Source: a virus
Reading direction: 5' to 3' (one strand)
Virus record (IMG/VR): IMGVR_UViG_3300017752_002639
Coordinates: 1 to 64,000 of that record
Length of the DNA stretch: 64,000 nucleotides
The notes below the pieces were generated by a model. It was given only the letters and a program-made list of their open reading frames with translations. It did not search any database and was not told where the DNA came from. Positions 43,154 to 52,222 of the stretch are shown one piece after another. Within the stretch, counting starts at the first letter, position 1. Each line of letters opens with the position of its first letter. The position numbers were made by a program, and so were the translations under genes.

Positions 43154-44594
43154 AAAACCTGATGAATCTCTACAACAGTATAGAGATAGAGTACTAGATA
43201 GCAAAAGCAAAAGTTTTTGCGGAGCCAAATGGTATAACGCTACTACATGGTTAGGTAGTGGAACAACAGCTAGTTGTCATCATCCACCTGCGCATCAAAT
43301 TCCATTAATTGAAATACAAGACAATCCGTCTGCAATTCATAATACTAAGCATAAAAAAGAAATGCGCCGTATGATGCAAAAAGGCGAGCGTCCACGCGAG
43401 TGTGAATATTGCTGGAAGATGGAAGACATGAAAAAGGATGCTGTTAGCGACAGAACTTTTAAAAGTATTATCTACTCTGACGAAGAATTACAACAAGCAT
43501 ATGAAGCAGATGCAAACGAAAATACTAATCTTAAAACTTTTGAGATTGCATTTGATAGAACTTGTAACTTAGCATGTAGTTATTGTAATGCAAGTTTCTC
43601 AACTACATGGGCAAAAGACATCAAGAAGAATGGCCCGTACGAAAATTTAGTTAGTGATGGCGCAGGCGCCTTTCATCAAGACGGTAGTTGGGCGGCACCA
43701 TATGACAACGATGAAGACAATCCGTACATACAAGCATTTTGGAAATGGTGGGAAAGCGGCCTAGCAGATAGTTTAGAAGAACTACGTGTTACAGGTGGCG
43801 AACCTTTAATGAGTGGAAATACTTGGAAATTGTTTGATTGGTTTAATGCACAAGATACTAATATGCGTTTTGCTATTAACAGTAATCTAATTGCTAAAGA
43901 TAGCATTATTGATAAGTTAATTGATAAGACAAAGGGTATGAAGCACTTTGATTTATATACAAGTTGCGAAGCAGTTGGTGAACAAGCAGAATATATACGT
44001 GATGGTTTAGATTACGACATGTGGCTAAGAAATACTAAAAGGTTACTTACTGAAGGTAACTGTAACAATATTAATATTATGATGACTATTAATAGCTTGT
44101 CGTTGTTTAGTATTACAGAATTTTTAGACGAAGTGTATAAACTAAAAGAACTTACACAAAGTAGAACACCAACAGTTAGTGTAAACTTATTGCGCTTTCC
44201 TAGTTTCCAAAGTCCGTTAGCATTACCTAATCATATCAAAGACTATTGCCATAACAAACTAAACACTTGGTGGCAAGAACGTAAAGACGATATTGGCTGG
44301 CACGAATTTGAAAAGGCAAGTATTGAACGTTTGATAGATTACTTAGTAACTGTAGATGCTCCGCATAGACGTACAAGTAATCCTACTACATTATGGCGTG
44401 ACTTTAAAACATTCTATCAACAGTATGATGTACGCAGAAACAAAAGTATATATGTGTTTCCTAAAATATTAACAGATTGGATTGAAAGTATTCCTAGTAC
44501 TGATATTGAAGTACAAGCACTTGCAGAAAAAGAAGGTTGGATATTAAAACCTGACAATAAAAATATAGACGAGCCTTTAGCAAAGTATGATTAA
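43146..44594 (+). CDS. Radical SAM protein with N-terminal twitch/SPASM-like domain (group A)
   Basis: A 482-residue paralogue of the preceding gene. The N-terminal domain has C25, C44, C86 and C89, with the same spacing as its neighbour (C-x18-C-x41-C-x2-C). The radical SAM motif CNLACSYC is at residues 140-147, and VTGGEPLMS follows near residue 217. The C-terminus carries YDVRRNKSIYVFPK. The last 40 residues are extra relative to the other group A members and charged. The start overlaps the preceding stop by eight bases (ATGGCTAA). The enzyme class is secure and the reaction is unknown. Confidence 0.85.
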   Translation: MAKKPDESLQQYRDRVLDSKSKSFCGAKWYNATTWLGSGTTASCHHPPAHQIPLIEIQDNPSAIHNTKHKKEMRRMMQKGERPRECEYCWKMEDMKKDAVSDRTFKSIIYSDEELQQAYEADANENTNLKTFEIAFDRTCNLACSYCNASFSTTWAKDIKKNGPYENLVSDGAGAFHQDGSWAAPYDNDEDNPYIQAFWKWWESGLADSLEELRVTGGEPLMSGNTWKLFDWFNAQDTNMRFAINSNLIAKDSIIDKLIDKTKGMKHFDLYTSCEAVGEQAEYIRDGLDYDMWLRNTKRLLTEGNCNNINIMMTINSLSLFSITEFLDEVYKLKELTQSRTPTVSVNLLRFPSFQSPLALPNHIKDYCHNKLNTWWQERKDDIGWHEFEKASIERLIDYLVTVDAPHRRTSNPTTLWRDFKTFYQQYDVRRNKSIYVFPKILTDWIESIPSTDIEVQALAEKEGWILKPDNKNIDEPLAKYD

Positions 44595-45936
44595 TTTGTA
44601 CTACGATACATTAGGTGACGACACCGTACCTATTCCTAACGGAACAAAACTTTGGGAGTATGGTGTAAACACTAAACGTATTCCTAAAGCAGTTGATGCA
44701 CATTTAATAGTACATGAGTATACATACTTTTTTAATTGTATAAAAGCATTAGGATCTCCGTTTCAGTTATTCACTGGCAAGGAAGATTGTAATAATTTAT
44801 TCTATCCTTTAGAATTAAATCCTCAACATGCATTAAAAGAAGATGAAGATATATTAGATTATATTCCAACCAAATCTATTAAACGTATTAGTAAAGGCAA
44901 AATGAAGATGTTATTGCTTATGCCTTCTATTAGTAGCGATTATAGATATGTTTGGAAGTTGCGTAAAAAAATAGATAATCTTACCGGTTCAGGTATTCCA
45001 CGTGAACAAATATATGTTGTGCTAGGAGATATAAATCAAACATACAGAAACTTACTAAACACAAAGAATGTATTTGGTATAGACTGGAATCAAATTTATA
45101 TGCAAATTGCACTAAAGGCAAGATATGCAATGGAAGATTTTAGATGGGTATTTAATAATGCTTTTGCCGCGTGGCCAGGTAAAGAAAAACTAAAAGCTGA
45201 ACAATTTGATATAGATAACTGGAACCCTAAAAGATTGTATTCTGCGTTTACTGGCAAAGCAACGTTACATAATACGTGTTTTGTATCTGATTTAAAATAT
45301 CACGGATTAGATAACTTAGGAAAATACAGTTATAATATTGGATATGAAAATGTTAATCATAACTATAAAGATTTTAGAATAACTGATAGATCTAAAGGCG
45401 AAGAGTTTATTGAAACTAAGAAACATTTTGTTAAAAATCTCTCTAAGAAAACAATTATTATGGATATGACATTTGATCAAAAGCGGCACAACGGAAATGA
45501 TCAATATATTAATAAGTCAATATACGAAGACAGCCTTATTAATATTGTAAGTGATAATTGGATGCCAATGATGGATGAAAATTATTTAGACGAAACTAAT
45601 GTACTTGCACCAGGAAAATTTATATGGTTGCAAATAGCCAAAGCTCACCCCTTTATGGTGCTAGGGTGCTTAAATACAATTAACTATATTACAAATCAAG
45701 GATATTTTTCTAATAACTTTTTAGTTAATGAAGATTATGATAGAGTATCTAGTATTACAAAGACATCAGAAATGATTTGTAATAATTTAAAAATATTAAA
45801 CGAGCTTACAGACAGCGAAATTAGAGATAAAATGGAATTTATAAAACCTTACTTAAAAAAGAATAAAGAAAAGTTTTTTGAAAGACCTAATAAGCGAAAG
45901 TTTAATTTACTATTTGAAGAGATGAAATATGAGTAA
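44587..45936 (+). CDS. Unknown 449-residue protein between radical SAM genes
   Basis: No motif I recognise. Noticeable stretches are FTGKEDCNN (about residue 64), KMKMLLLMPS (about 102), a VVLGDIN strand near residue 146, AFTGKATLHNTCFVSD near residue 220, DNWMPMMDENYLDETN near residue 325 and PGKFIWLQIAKAHPFMVLG near residue 345. The order of a central strand-rich part and a late Glu/Asp-rich region with KAHPF recalls GT-B glycosyltransferases or phage surface-glycan proteins, but this is only an impression. The start and stop both overlap radical SAM genes by eight bases, so its product is probably needed with theirs. Confidence 0.5.
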   Translation: MINLYYDTLGDDTVPIPNGTKLWEYGVNTKRIPKAVDAHLIVHEYTYFFNCIKALGSPFQLFTGKEDCNNLFYPLELNPQHALKEDEDILDYIPTKSIKRISKGKMKMLLLMPSISSDYRYVWKLRKKIDNLTGSGIPREQIYVVLGDINQTYRNLLNTKNVFGIDWNQIYMQIALKARYAMEDFRWVFNNAFAAWPGKEKLKAEQFDIDNWNPKRLYSAFTGKATLHNTCFVSDLKYHGLDNLGKYSYNIGYENVNHNYKDFRITDRSKGEEFIETKKHFVKNLSKKTIIMDMTFDQKRHNGNDQYINKSIYEDSLINIVSDNWMPMMDENYLDETNVLAPGKFIWLQIAKAHPFMVLGCLNTINYITNQGYFSNNFLVNEDYDRVSSITKTSEMICNNLKILNELTDSEIRDKMEFIKPYLKKNKEKFFERPNKRKFNLLFEEMKYE

Positions 45937-47194
45937 TGATCTAAAAAACAGTCCTAACTTTTGTGTAGCACCTTGGATGCACTTACATGTTATTAACGAT
46001 GGTAGGTCATTTGCATGTTGTCAAACACCATTGCGTGATGAAAATAGTTTTGGTAATGTAAAAACACAAACACTAGACGAAGTTATGAATAGTGATCTTG
46101 CTAAGAAAATGCGTAAAGATATGCTAGACGGAAAACCGTTACCTAGTGCATGTGAGCGTTGTGTAAATAAACAAGCCAATAATATGAATACTATGCGTAC
46201 TGGATTAAATTCTAAATGGTATGATAGAACTAAAGATGTTATTGCTACAACAGCAGACGATGGTACACTTCCTAAGCCTAAATTAAAATACTGGGATTTT
46301 AGATTTAGCAACTATTGTAACCTAGCATGTACAACTTGTTCACCTTTGTTTAGTACACAGTGGGCAAACGACTTTCAAAAATTACATCCAGGTGCAGACA
46401 AATATAGTGAAACTAAACTTATTGACCTAACTGAAGCAAATGTATTTTGGGACGATATTGAAAACAATATTGACTCAATGGAAGAAATACACTTTGCTGG
46501 CGGCGAACCATTAATCATGCCTGAGCATTTACGCATACTTAAACTTCTTGATGCACAAGAAAAGTTTGATGTTGAATTGCGTTATAGTACTAATGGTACA
46601 ACACTTGGTCAAAAAAAGTATGACTATTTAGAATGGTGGAAGAAATTTAAATATGTACACCTTAGTCTTAGCATTGATGGCGCAGGCGATGCGTTTGAAC
46701 ACATTAGATATAAAGGCAAATGGGACGTTACACTTGCAAACCTTAAAAAGATTAGAGCAAGCGGAGCCGCAGATTATTGGTTCCATCCAACTGTCAGTGT
46801 ACTAAACATTTTCCGACTAACTGAGCTACATGAAGTATTACATAAAAATGATCTAATGCCGCTGGAAGCAATTCATCCACAGCGTGGGTTTCATATGGAA
46901 AATTACTGGGTTGATAGATTTCATATCAATCCATTGTTTACGCCAAACTATTACAGCATTACAGTTATGCCAGAATTATTAAAAGAGCAAGCCGCTGATA
47001 AGATTACAAAGTATGGCAAGAAATTAGAAGCTGATACAGGTATACCGTTTAGTGGTTGGCAAGCAGTTATTGACTTTATGTACCAAGAAGACAAGAGTAT
47101 GTTATGGAATCAATTTAAATGGAAAAGCAAACAAATTGATGATGTAAGAGGCACTAATGTATATGCTATAAACCCTGAGTTCAAAGATGCTTAG
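45929..47194 (+). CDS. Radical SAM protein with N-terminal twitch/SPASM-like domain (group B)
   Basis: A 421-residue protein. The N-terminal region is a textbook SPASM-type layout moved to the front: FCVAPWMHLHV (C12), CC at 30-31, FGNVKTQTLDEVMNS, then a helix with MRKDMLDG and CERC (75-78). The radical SAM motif CNLACTTC lies at residues 130-137, with FAGGEPLIM near residue 189 and a STNGT strand near 221. Related proteins in the window are at 53287 and 59853. Auxiliary iron-sulphur clusters of this kind bind or tune the substrate in peptide- and sugar-modifying radical SAM enzymes. The substrate is unknown. Confidence 0.86.
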   Translation: MSNDLKNSPNFCVAPWMHLHVINDGRSFACCQTPLRDENSFGNVKTQTLDEVMNSDLAKKMRKDMLDGKPLPSACERCVNKQANNMNTMRTGLNSKWYDRTKDVIATTADDGTLPKPKLKYWDFRFSNYCNLACTTCSPLFSTQWANDFQKLHPGADKYSETKLIDLTEANVFWDDIENNIDSMEEIHFAGGEPLIMPEHLRILKLLDAQEKFDVELRYSTNGTTLGQKKYDYLEWWKKFKYVHLSLSIDGAGDAFEHIRYKGKWDVTLANLKKIRASGAADYWFHPTVSVLNIFRLTELHEVLHKNDLMPLEAIHPQRGFHMENYWVDRFHINPLFTPNYYSITVMPELLKEQAADKITKYGKKLEADTGIPFSGWQAVIDFMYQEDKSMLWNQFKWKSKQIDDVRGTNVYAINPEFKDA

Positions 47195-48035
47195 AGGTAA
47201 TGCGTTTCTTCCTTATCTTATGAGCTCGCCGGCTAATGTAAAGTCGCTCGAGTACCTAAGAACATTTGGTGTAGGCGAAGTGCTTACTAAATCAGTTAAA
47301 AATTTAAAAACAAAACTACCGTTCGTTAAACCAAAAGCATATGAAACGTTAGCTATTAATCAAGCAGAACAAGATATACTAGATCCTAATACTGATTGGA
47401 AATATTACATTAACAAGTATGGATTTAGAAATGAATGGGACTTAGACTCTAAAAAAGAAAAAATAGGATTCTTTGGATGTAGTTTTACATTTGGTGAAGG
47501 TATTCACAATGACGATACGTTTGTTAACATTGTTAGCAACACACTACATATGAGTCCTATAAATTTAGGAGTTGGTGGATCAGGATTAGAAAGAACTACT
47601 AGAACTTTTGCCGCGGCCACTAAAGTAATAGACTTTGATTATGCAGTTGTAACATTGCCTGCATGGTTCCGTCAACTACATGTAACTAAAGAAGGAAAGT
47701 TAATTAATATTATTCCTTATTATCCTCATAATGATTTTGAAAAGTTAAATGAAATATATTCATCATTTGATGAAGACTTTTTTGTTAATCAAGCAATAAC
47801 ATATATTAATTGGATAGGAGATATTGCAACAGCAAATAATATAAAGTTAATTTTATGCTCCTGGGATCATCCATTAAATGAATTATGTCAATTAATTTAT
47901 CCAGATATTACTATAGATCCTTTTCCTAATATTGATGACAAGTGTGCAAGAGATAAAATGCACCCTGGTCCAAAGTCTCAAGCGGCACACGCAGAGCAAA
48001 TTATAAAGGCATTTGATGATAGAGCTTGGGTTTAG
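47187..48035 (+). CDS. SGNH/GDSL-type hydrolase
   Basis: A 282-residue protein. The catalytic pattern of the SGNH family is visible: GCSFTFGEG with the nucleophile Ser at about residue 99, an NLGVGGSG block with conserved Gly near 129-131, and D-x-x-H (DKMH) with the His near 259 close to the C-terminus. Such enzymes cut esters, often acetyl groups on sugars, or transfer acyl groups. In this setting a role as glycan acetyl-esterase or acyltransferase is plausible. No signal peptide is visible, so it probably acts in the cytoplasm. The preceding gene overlaps by eight bases (ATGCTTAG). Confidence 0.78.
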   Translation: MLRGNAFLPYLMSSPANVKSLEYLRTFGVGEVLTKSVKNLKTKLPFVKPKAYETLAINQAEQDILDPNTDWKYYINKYGFRNEWDLDSKKEKIGFFGCSFTFGEGIHNDDTFVNIVSNTLHMSPINLGVGGSGLERTTRTFAAATKVIDFDYAVVTLPAWFRQLHVTKEGKLINIIPYYPHNDFEKLNEIYSSFDEDFFVNQAITYINWIGDIATANNIKLILCSWDHPLNELCQLIYPDITIDPFPNIDDKCARDKMHPGPKSQAAHAEQIIKAFDDRAWV

Positions 48036-48981
48036 AAACATTAAAGATGAAGTGAAATATATTCATATCAAACCACACGATACTGAGTTAGCAAACGTAT
48101 GGCTAACACAATTTGATAGATTACTTGAAACCCATCAAAAAAAGATATTCCAAAAAAATTTTAGTCTATTAGGATTGCACAATAACTACAGAACATTAGA
48201 ACACATCTGTGATGATTTAGATAGAAGTATTGCAACTATAAACTACTATTCAGACTATAAAATTGAAGATAACTTTGGTGCATTACGTTATGGATACAAT
48301 CAAATATTATTAAACGTGCTACATCATCATTTTGAAACAGCACAAGGCCAACTATGGAACCCTAGTAGTGTATTAGCAAATGCTAACGGAAAAACTAGAT
48401 TAGCAATTTGTTATCTAAACCATTGCTGTCACGAACTTGAAGCATGGTACGAAACAACAGATATAGAAGCAGACGGATATCGCAATGGTTACTTTTACTA
48501 TAATCTGCTAGGCATACAAGAACGCATCGAATTAGATCCAAAGTTTAAAAAGTATTTTACTAAAGACGTTGAAGACGGTATGGTATATTTGCATTACGCA
48601 CAAACAGGTAAAACTTGGTACGAAGCATACCTTGACAATGATGATGTAGTTACAGCAGATGGTATTTCTGAACATCGTGTAATTAGCGGTGAATTTAATT
48701 TTTACTTTGGCACAGGATATGAGCTACCATCAGACGATAAGTTTACAAGTTGGTTAGAGTCAAAAGGTGTTGATCCTAAGGATGAACAACTAGCACTAGG
48801 ATATGCACCAGTTGGTAAAATACAAAACTTACCTGATTTAGAAGCACAAGAATTTTTTAAAGAGTACACAGACTTTTATAGTATTGAGTATAACAACAAA
48901 AGAATAGAATATGACTTTAGACACAACGATGAAAATTATATTAATCTACTTACAGAGATTTGGGATAAGTGGGGACAATGA
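48016..48981 (+). CDS. Unknown 321-residue protein of the island
   Basis: I place the start at the ATG at 48016; a TTG just before it is also open. The protein is rich in His, Tyr, Asp and Glu (IHIKPHDTELANVWLTQF near the start, NHCCHELEAWYET near residue 136, YLHYAQTGKTWYEAY near 195, VISGEFNFYFGTGYELP near 225). The middle HH and HCCHE groups could bind metal, but no known pattern fits. It is framed by a hydrolase and a radical SAM gene and overlaps both. It may be a substrate-binding partner or an enzyme of unknown type. Confidence 0.5.
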   Translation: MIELGFRNIKDEVKYIHIKPHDTELANVWLTQFDRLLETHQKKIFQKNFSLLGLHNNYRTLEHICDDLDRSIATINYYSDYKIEDNFGALRYGYNQILLNVLHHHFETAQGQLWNPSSVLANANGKTRLAICYLNHCCHELEAWYETTDIEADGYRNGYFYYNLLGIQERIELDPKFKKYFTKDVEDGMVYLHYAQTGKTWYEAYLDNDDVVTADGISEHRVISGEFNFYFGTGYELPSDDKFTSWLESKGVDPKDEQLALGYAPVGKIQNLPDLEAQEFFKEYTDFYSIEYNNKRIEYDFRHNDENYINLLTEIWDKWGQ

Positions 48982-49961
48982 GTAACGTACCTAATTTAGA
49001 AAGAGCTGTAGTAGAAGTATTTGGCGGCTGTAATTACAAATGTCAAATGTGTCCACAAACTACCGGACGTGGCAAAGACTGGACACGTAAGATGCCATTT
49101 GATATGTTTGAAGATATATTAGATCAGTTGCCAGGTAAGCCTGTGATTAACTTAGAAGGTTCAGGTGAACCAACAATGGCAAAGGATTTACCACGTTACA
49201 TTGAAGCATGTACTAAGCGTGGCTTGCCTAGTTTTATGTACAGCAACGGAAGTTTCTTTAGCGGACACTTTATGCAGGACTGTATTGATGCAGGACTTAG
49301 TTTTGCAAGATTTAGTTGTATAGGCTACGACAAAGACAAGTATAAAGAATGGATGGCAATTGATAATTTTGAACTACTAAAAACAAATGTTATAAAAGCA
49401 AAACAGTATATTAAAGAAACTAATAGCAAGTGCGAAATAAGTAGTTACCATTTAATACTAGACAACAATCAAATTGAATATGAAGTTGATCAATATAGAA
49501 ATAACTTTATAGGTCCTACTGGCACAGTAGGGTACATATGGAAAATGCACAATTGGAGTGGCAACTATCAACCATTATATGTGCGTGACCCTAGTAAACG
49601 TAGAACATGTGGCAGACCATTTGCTCCAGAGATTACAATACGCTCAGGCGGCATTGCTGGATTGAAAGGTGCTGTTACTCCTTGCTGTCAAACAATGGGA
49701 CCACCTAACGAAAGTAAAAGTGTACTAGGACATACACAAATACAAACTATAGAAGAAATATGGTATGGAGACGAATACAACAACCTTCGCAAAGCACATG
49801 AAATGAAAGACTTTGATAGTATAGATTATTGTAAGGACTGTGATTTTTTATATGAAGATCCTGAAGTATTAGTTTGGAGTAACGACAAAAAAGCAAGCAC
49901 AGATCATATGTTAGGTACAAACTTTAGTTTGCGTGATTTTATGATTGACAACAACAAGTAG
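48978..49961 (+). CDS. Radical SAM protein with C-terminal SPASM-like domain
   Basis: A 327-residue protein from the ATG at 48978, which overlaps the preceding stop by four bases; an upstream GTG is less likely. The radical SAM motif CNYKCQMC is at residues 18-25, with NLEGSGEPTMAKD near residue 59. The C-terminal third is a SPASM-type domain: TCGRPFAPEITIRSGG, then VTPCCQTMG, LGHTQIQTIEEIWYGDEYNNLRKA, and YCKDCDF near residue 290. This is the usual order, core first and auxiliary clusters after, in contrast to groups A and B of the island. SPASM enzymes commonly modify peptides or sugar alcohols. The target is unknown. Confidence 0.86.
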   Translation: MSNVPNLERAVVEVFGGCNYKCQMCPQTTGRGKDWTRKMPFDMFEDILDQLPGKPVINLEGSGEPTMAKDLPRYIEACTKRGLPSFMYSNGSFFSGHFMQDCIDAGLSFARFSCIGYDKDKYKEWMAIDNFELLKTNVIKAKQYIKETNSKCEISSYHLILDNNQIEYEVDQYRNNFIGPTGTVGYIWKMHNWSGNYQPLYVRDPSKRRTCGRPFAPEITIRSGGIAGLKGAVTPCCQTMGPPNESKSVLGHTQIQTIEEIWYGDEYNNLRKAHEMKDFDSIDYCKDCDFLYEDPEVLVWSNDKKASTDHMLGTNFSLRDFMIDNNK

Positions 49962-49973
49962 AGGCTGTATAAT
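49945..49973 (+). promoter_or_regulatory. Perfect-consensus sigma70-type promoter inside the island
   Basis: TTGACA (49945-49950), 17 bases, TATAAT (49968-49973). Both hexamers equal the consensus and the spacing is ideal. The predicted start is at or next to the ATG at 49980, which would give a leaderless message for that gene and a fresh transcript for the downstream radical SAM genes. Its -35 overlaps the end of the preceding gene. Confidence 0.75.
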
Positions 49974-49979
49974 ATATAA

Positions 49980-50657
49980 ATGTATGACATCGTATTCATA
50001 AGTTATAATGAGCCTAATGCAGATGCAAATTGGGAACTAGTAAAATATAGGTTTCCAAGAGCAAAGCGTGTTGATGGCGTAAAAGGAATTCACCAAGCAC
50101 ACATTGCCGCCGCTAAAAAATGTTTTACTAAAATGTTTTGGGTTGTAGATGCAGATGCAAAAATATTAGATAGTTTTAAATTTGATCACAAAGTAGATGA
50201 GTACGATTTAGAAACTGTACATGTGTGGCGCAGTCGTAATCCAGTAAATGATTTACTATACGGATATGGCGGAGTGAAGTTGTTACCACGTAAACTTACA
50301 CTAAACATGGATACAACAAAGCCAGACATGACTACAAGTATTAGTGAGTATTTTAAAGCAATGCCTGAAACATCTAATGTTACAGCATTTAATACAAATG
50401 AGTTTGAAGCATGGAAGGGTGCATTTAGAGAATGTACCAAACTAGCAAGTAAAACTATAGACAGACAAAACGAGGATGAGACAAATGAAAGATTACGAGT
50501 TTGGACAACAGTGGGAGAAGACCGTCCCTTCGGCGAGTACGCTATTAAAGGTGCTATTGCTGGCCGGGAGTATGGGCTTTCTAGCGGCGTTGATATTCGC
50601 CTAATAAACGACTTTGATTGGTTACATGAACAATTTTCAAAACATACCATGGGATAA
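49980..50657 (+). CDS. Glycosyltransferase-like protein with FxSYxEPNA motif, short copy
   Basis: A 225-residue relative of the protein at 40893: VFISYNEPNADANWEL, AKRVDGVKGIHQAH, and MFWVVDADAK with D-A-D at about residues 57-59. A YGYGGVKLLPRK segment matches the YGNGGLKMWTRK segment of the longer copy. The C-terminal 70 residues of the longer protein are absent. No ribosome-binding site precedes the ATG, but a perfect sigma70-type promoter does, which fits leaderless expression. The fold assignment is moderate and the acceptor is unknown. Confidence 0.55.
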   Translation: MYDIVFISYNEPNADANWELVKYRFPRAKRVDGVKGIHQAHIAAAKKCFTKMFWVVDADAKILDSFKFDHKVDEYDLETVHVWRSRNPVNDLLYGYGGVKLLPRKLTLNMDTTKPDMTTSISEYFKAMPETSNVTAFNTNEFEAWKGAFRECTKLASKTIDRQNEDETNERLRVWTTVGEDRPFGEYAIKGAIAGREYGLSSGVDIRLINDFDWLHEQFSKHTMG

Positions 50658-51630
50658 TATTACCGAATTTGGCCAGAAGACTCTCCTAAAGAGCCATCTT
50701 TTCACGGTTTCGTGGATCCTGGCTAGATTTTGTAATTATAACTGCTCTTATTGCTGGCCATACGCTAGATCTAGTACCCCTGACCACCAGGATTTAGAAT
50801 TGTACTTAAAGACCCTAGATAGTATCAAAGCACAGGCTCGTGCAAATGGCTTTAAAGATTTCCATTTTAGTTTCTCAGGAGGCGAACCTACAGCGTATAA
50901 ATACTTTGGGGAGATCATAGATCATTATTGCAGTGATGCAACACCCGAATACCAAAGTATACATATGACAACTAACTTGTCACCTGGAAGCAAATGGTGG
51001 AGCAGATGGATAGAGTCAACAAGTACTTTGCAACGTAGAAGTATAACAGCAAGCTATCATGCAGAGTTTGCAAATGAACAAGAGTTTGGAGACAAATGTC
51101 TTCAGCTTATGAAAGCAGGTGTATATGTTACGATTAATCAAGTTATGGTTCCAGAAATTTTTGAAGATCTTTACGAAAGGCTTGAACGATTTGCCACCAG
51201 AGGTATTAACGTCACTCTCAAGCCCCAGTCCGATCCAACCGCCTCCCACGTGGTACATGGATATAGTGAAGACCAAATCACAAGAATGCAAACCGGATTC
51301 CCACAAACAATTCCAGAAGCATTTAAAGGAATAATACCTTTACTACAAGTAGAGCTTACAGACGACAAAGGCGAAAAGTATTACGTAGATCAAGCAGAAC
51401 GCTTTAATGCATTCGGCTTTAACAAGTTTGAAGGTTGGACTTGCAATGCAGGTTATCAAGGTATTGTTATTCGTGGTAATGAAGTAAAGCGTAGTTACAG
51501 TTGTCGAGATGAGCCAATTGGTACATTAGAGGACGGCTTTAAAATATTTGACAAACCTCGTAAATGCATCACACCAACGTGTGTTAGTTCCGCTGACTCA
51601 AAACTTCCAAAGGTAAAATATGAAGATTGA
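50626..51630 (+). CDS. Radical SAM protein (group C), C-terminal cysteine cluster
   Basis: A 334-residue protein; I choose the ATG at 50626 over a TTG four codons earlier. It overlaps the preceding gene by 32 bases. The radical SAM motif CNYNCSYC is at residues 36-43, followed by FSFSGGEPTAYK near residue 85. The C-terminal part has the island's recurring signature G-W-T-C-N-A-G (near residue 270), a YSCRDEPIGTL segment and final cysteines CITPTCVSSAD. This is probably a reduced SPASM/twitch domain binding one auxiliary cluster. The reaction is unknown. Confidence 0.84.
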   Translation: MNNFQNIPWDNITEFGQKTLLKSHLFTVSWILARFCNYNCSYCWPYARSSTPDHQDLELYLKTLDSIKAQARANGFKDFHFSFSGGEPTAYKYFGEIIDHYCSDATPEYQSIHMTTNLSPGSKWWSRWIESTSTLQRRSITASYHAEFANEQEFGDKCLQLMKAGVYVTINQVMVPEIFEDLYERLERFATRGINVTLKPQSDPTASHVVHGYSEDQITRMQTGFPQTIPEAFKGIIPLLQVELTDDKGEKYYVDQAERFNAFGFNKFEGWTCNAGYQGIVIRGNEVKRSYSCRDEPIGTLEDGFKIFDKPRKCITPTCVSSADSKLPKVKYED

Positions 51631-52222
51631 TGTACAAGACGTATTATTTTGGATGGATGCTATTCGCAACAGTGATGATCGCTATCGCACACTTGAAAGT
51701 TTTTGGAAAGGGCAAGTAAACAGCAAAGTATGGTTAGCTGAGAACTTGGTAGGATTTGTACCCGTTAGACCGTTAAATATCGTCATATACGGTGGTTGGA
51801 ACGGAGTGCTGGCAAGTATACTCTTTAACTCTAATATAGCTGTAGAACACGTTACAAGCGTGGATATAGACCCTGTATGCGAAGATATAGCAAACACAGT
51901 AAACAAGCGTTATGAAATGCAAGGTAAATTTGAAGCAGTTACACATGATATGTGCAAATACGTTACAGGAGCAGATGTTGTAATTAATACAAGTTGTGAA
52001 CACATAACACAAGAGCAGTACGATCAATGGTTAGATAATCAACCTGACAATGCAGTTATTGTATTACAAAGCAATAACTATTTTAAACACGAAGAACATG
52101 TTCGATGCTCAAAAGATTTAGATAATTTTACAAAAATAAGTAATATTAAACCCTACTTGCGTAGAGTTTTAGAAACACCAAAATACGATCGTTATATGTT
52201 GATAGGTAAAAAGAATGTTTAG
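51620..52222 (+). CDS. Class I SAM-dependent methyltransferase-like protein
   Basis: A 200-residue Rossmann-type protein. Motif I is IYGGWNGVLAS (about residues 56-66), a loose form of the glycine-rich SAM loop, followed by VTSVDIDP with an acidic residue near 82 that would hold the SAM ribose. An INTSCEHIT segment near residue 121 fits motif IV. The pattern suggests methyl transfer to a small molecule or protein; no DNA-methylase signature (such as NPPY or DPPY) is seen. It is tightly coupled to radical SAM genes on both sides, which suggests a shared substrate. Confidence 0.68.
   Translation: MKIDVQDVLFWMDAIRNSDDRYRTLESFWKGQVNSKVWLAENLVGFVPVRPLNIVIYGGWNGVLASILFNSNIAVEHVTSVDIDPVCEDIANTVNKRYEMQGKFEAVTHDMCKYVTGADVVINTSCEHITQEQYDQWLDNQPDNAVIVLQSNNYFKHEEHVRCSKDLDNFTKISNIKPYLRRVLETPKYDRYMLIGKKNV

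Noticed and set aside
50614-50625. TTG as the start of the radical SAM gene at 50626
   Set aside because: It adds only four residues and lengthens the overlap with the preceding gene; the ATG at 50626 is the simpler start.
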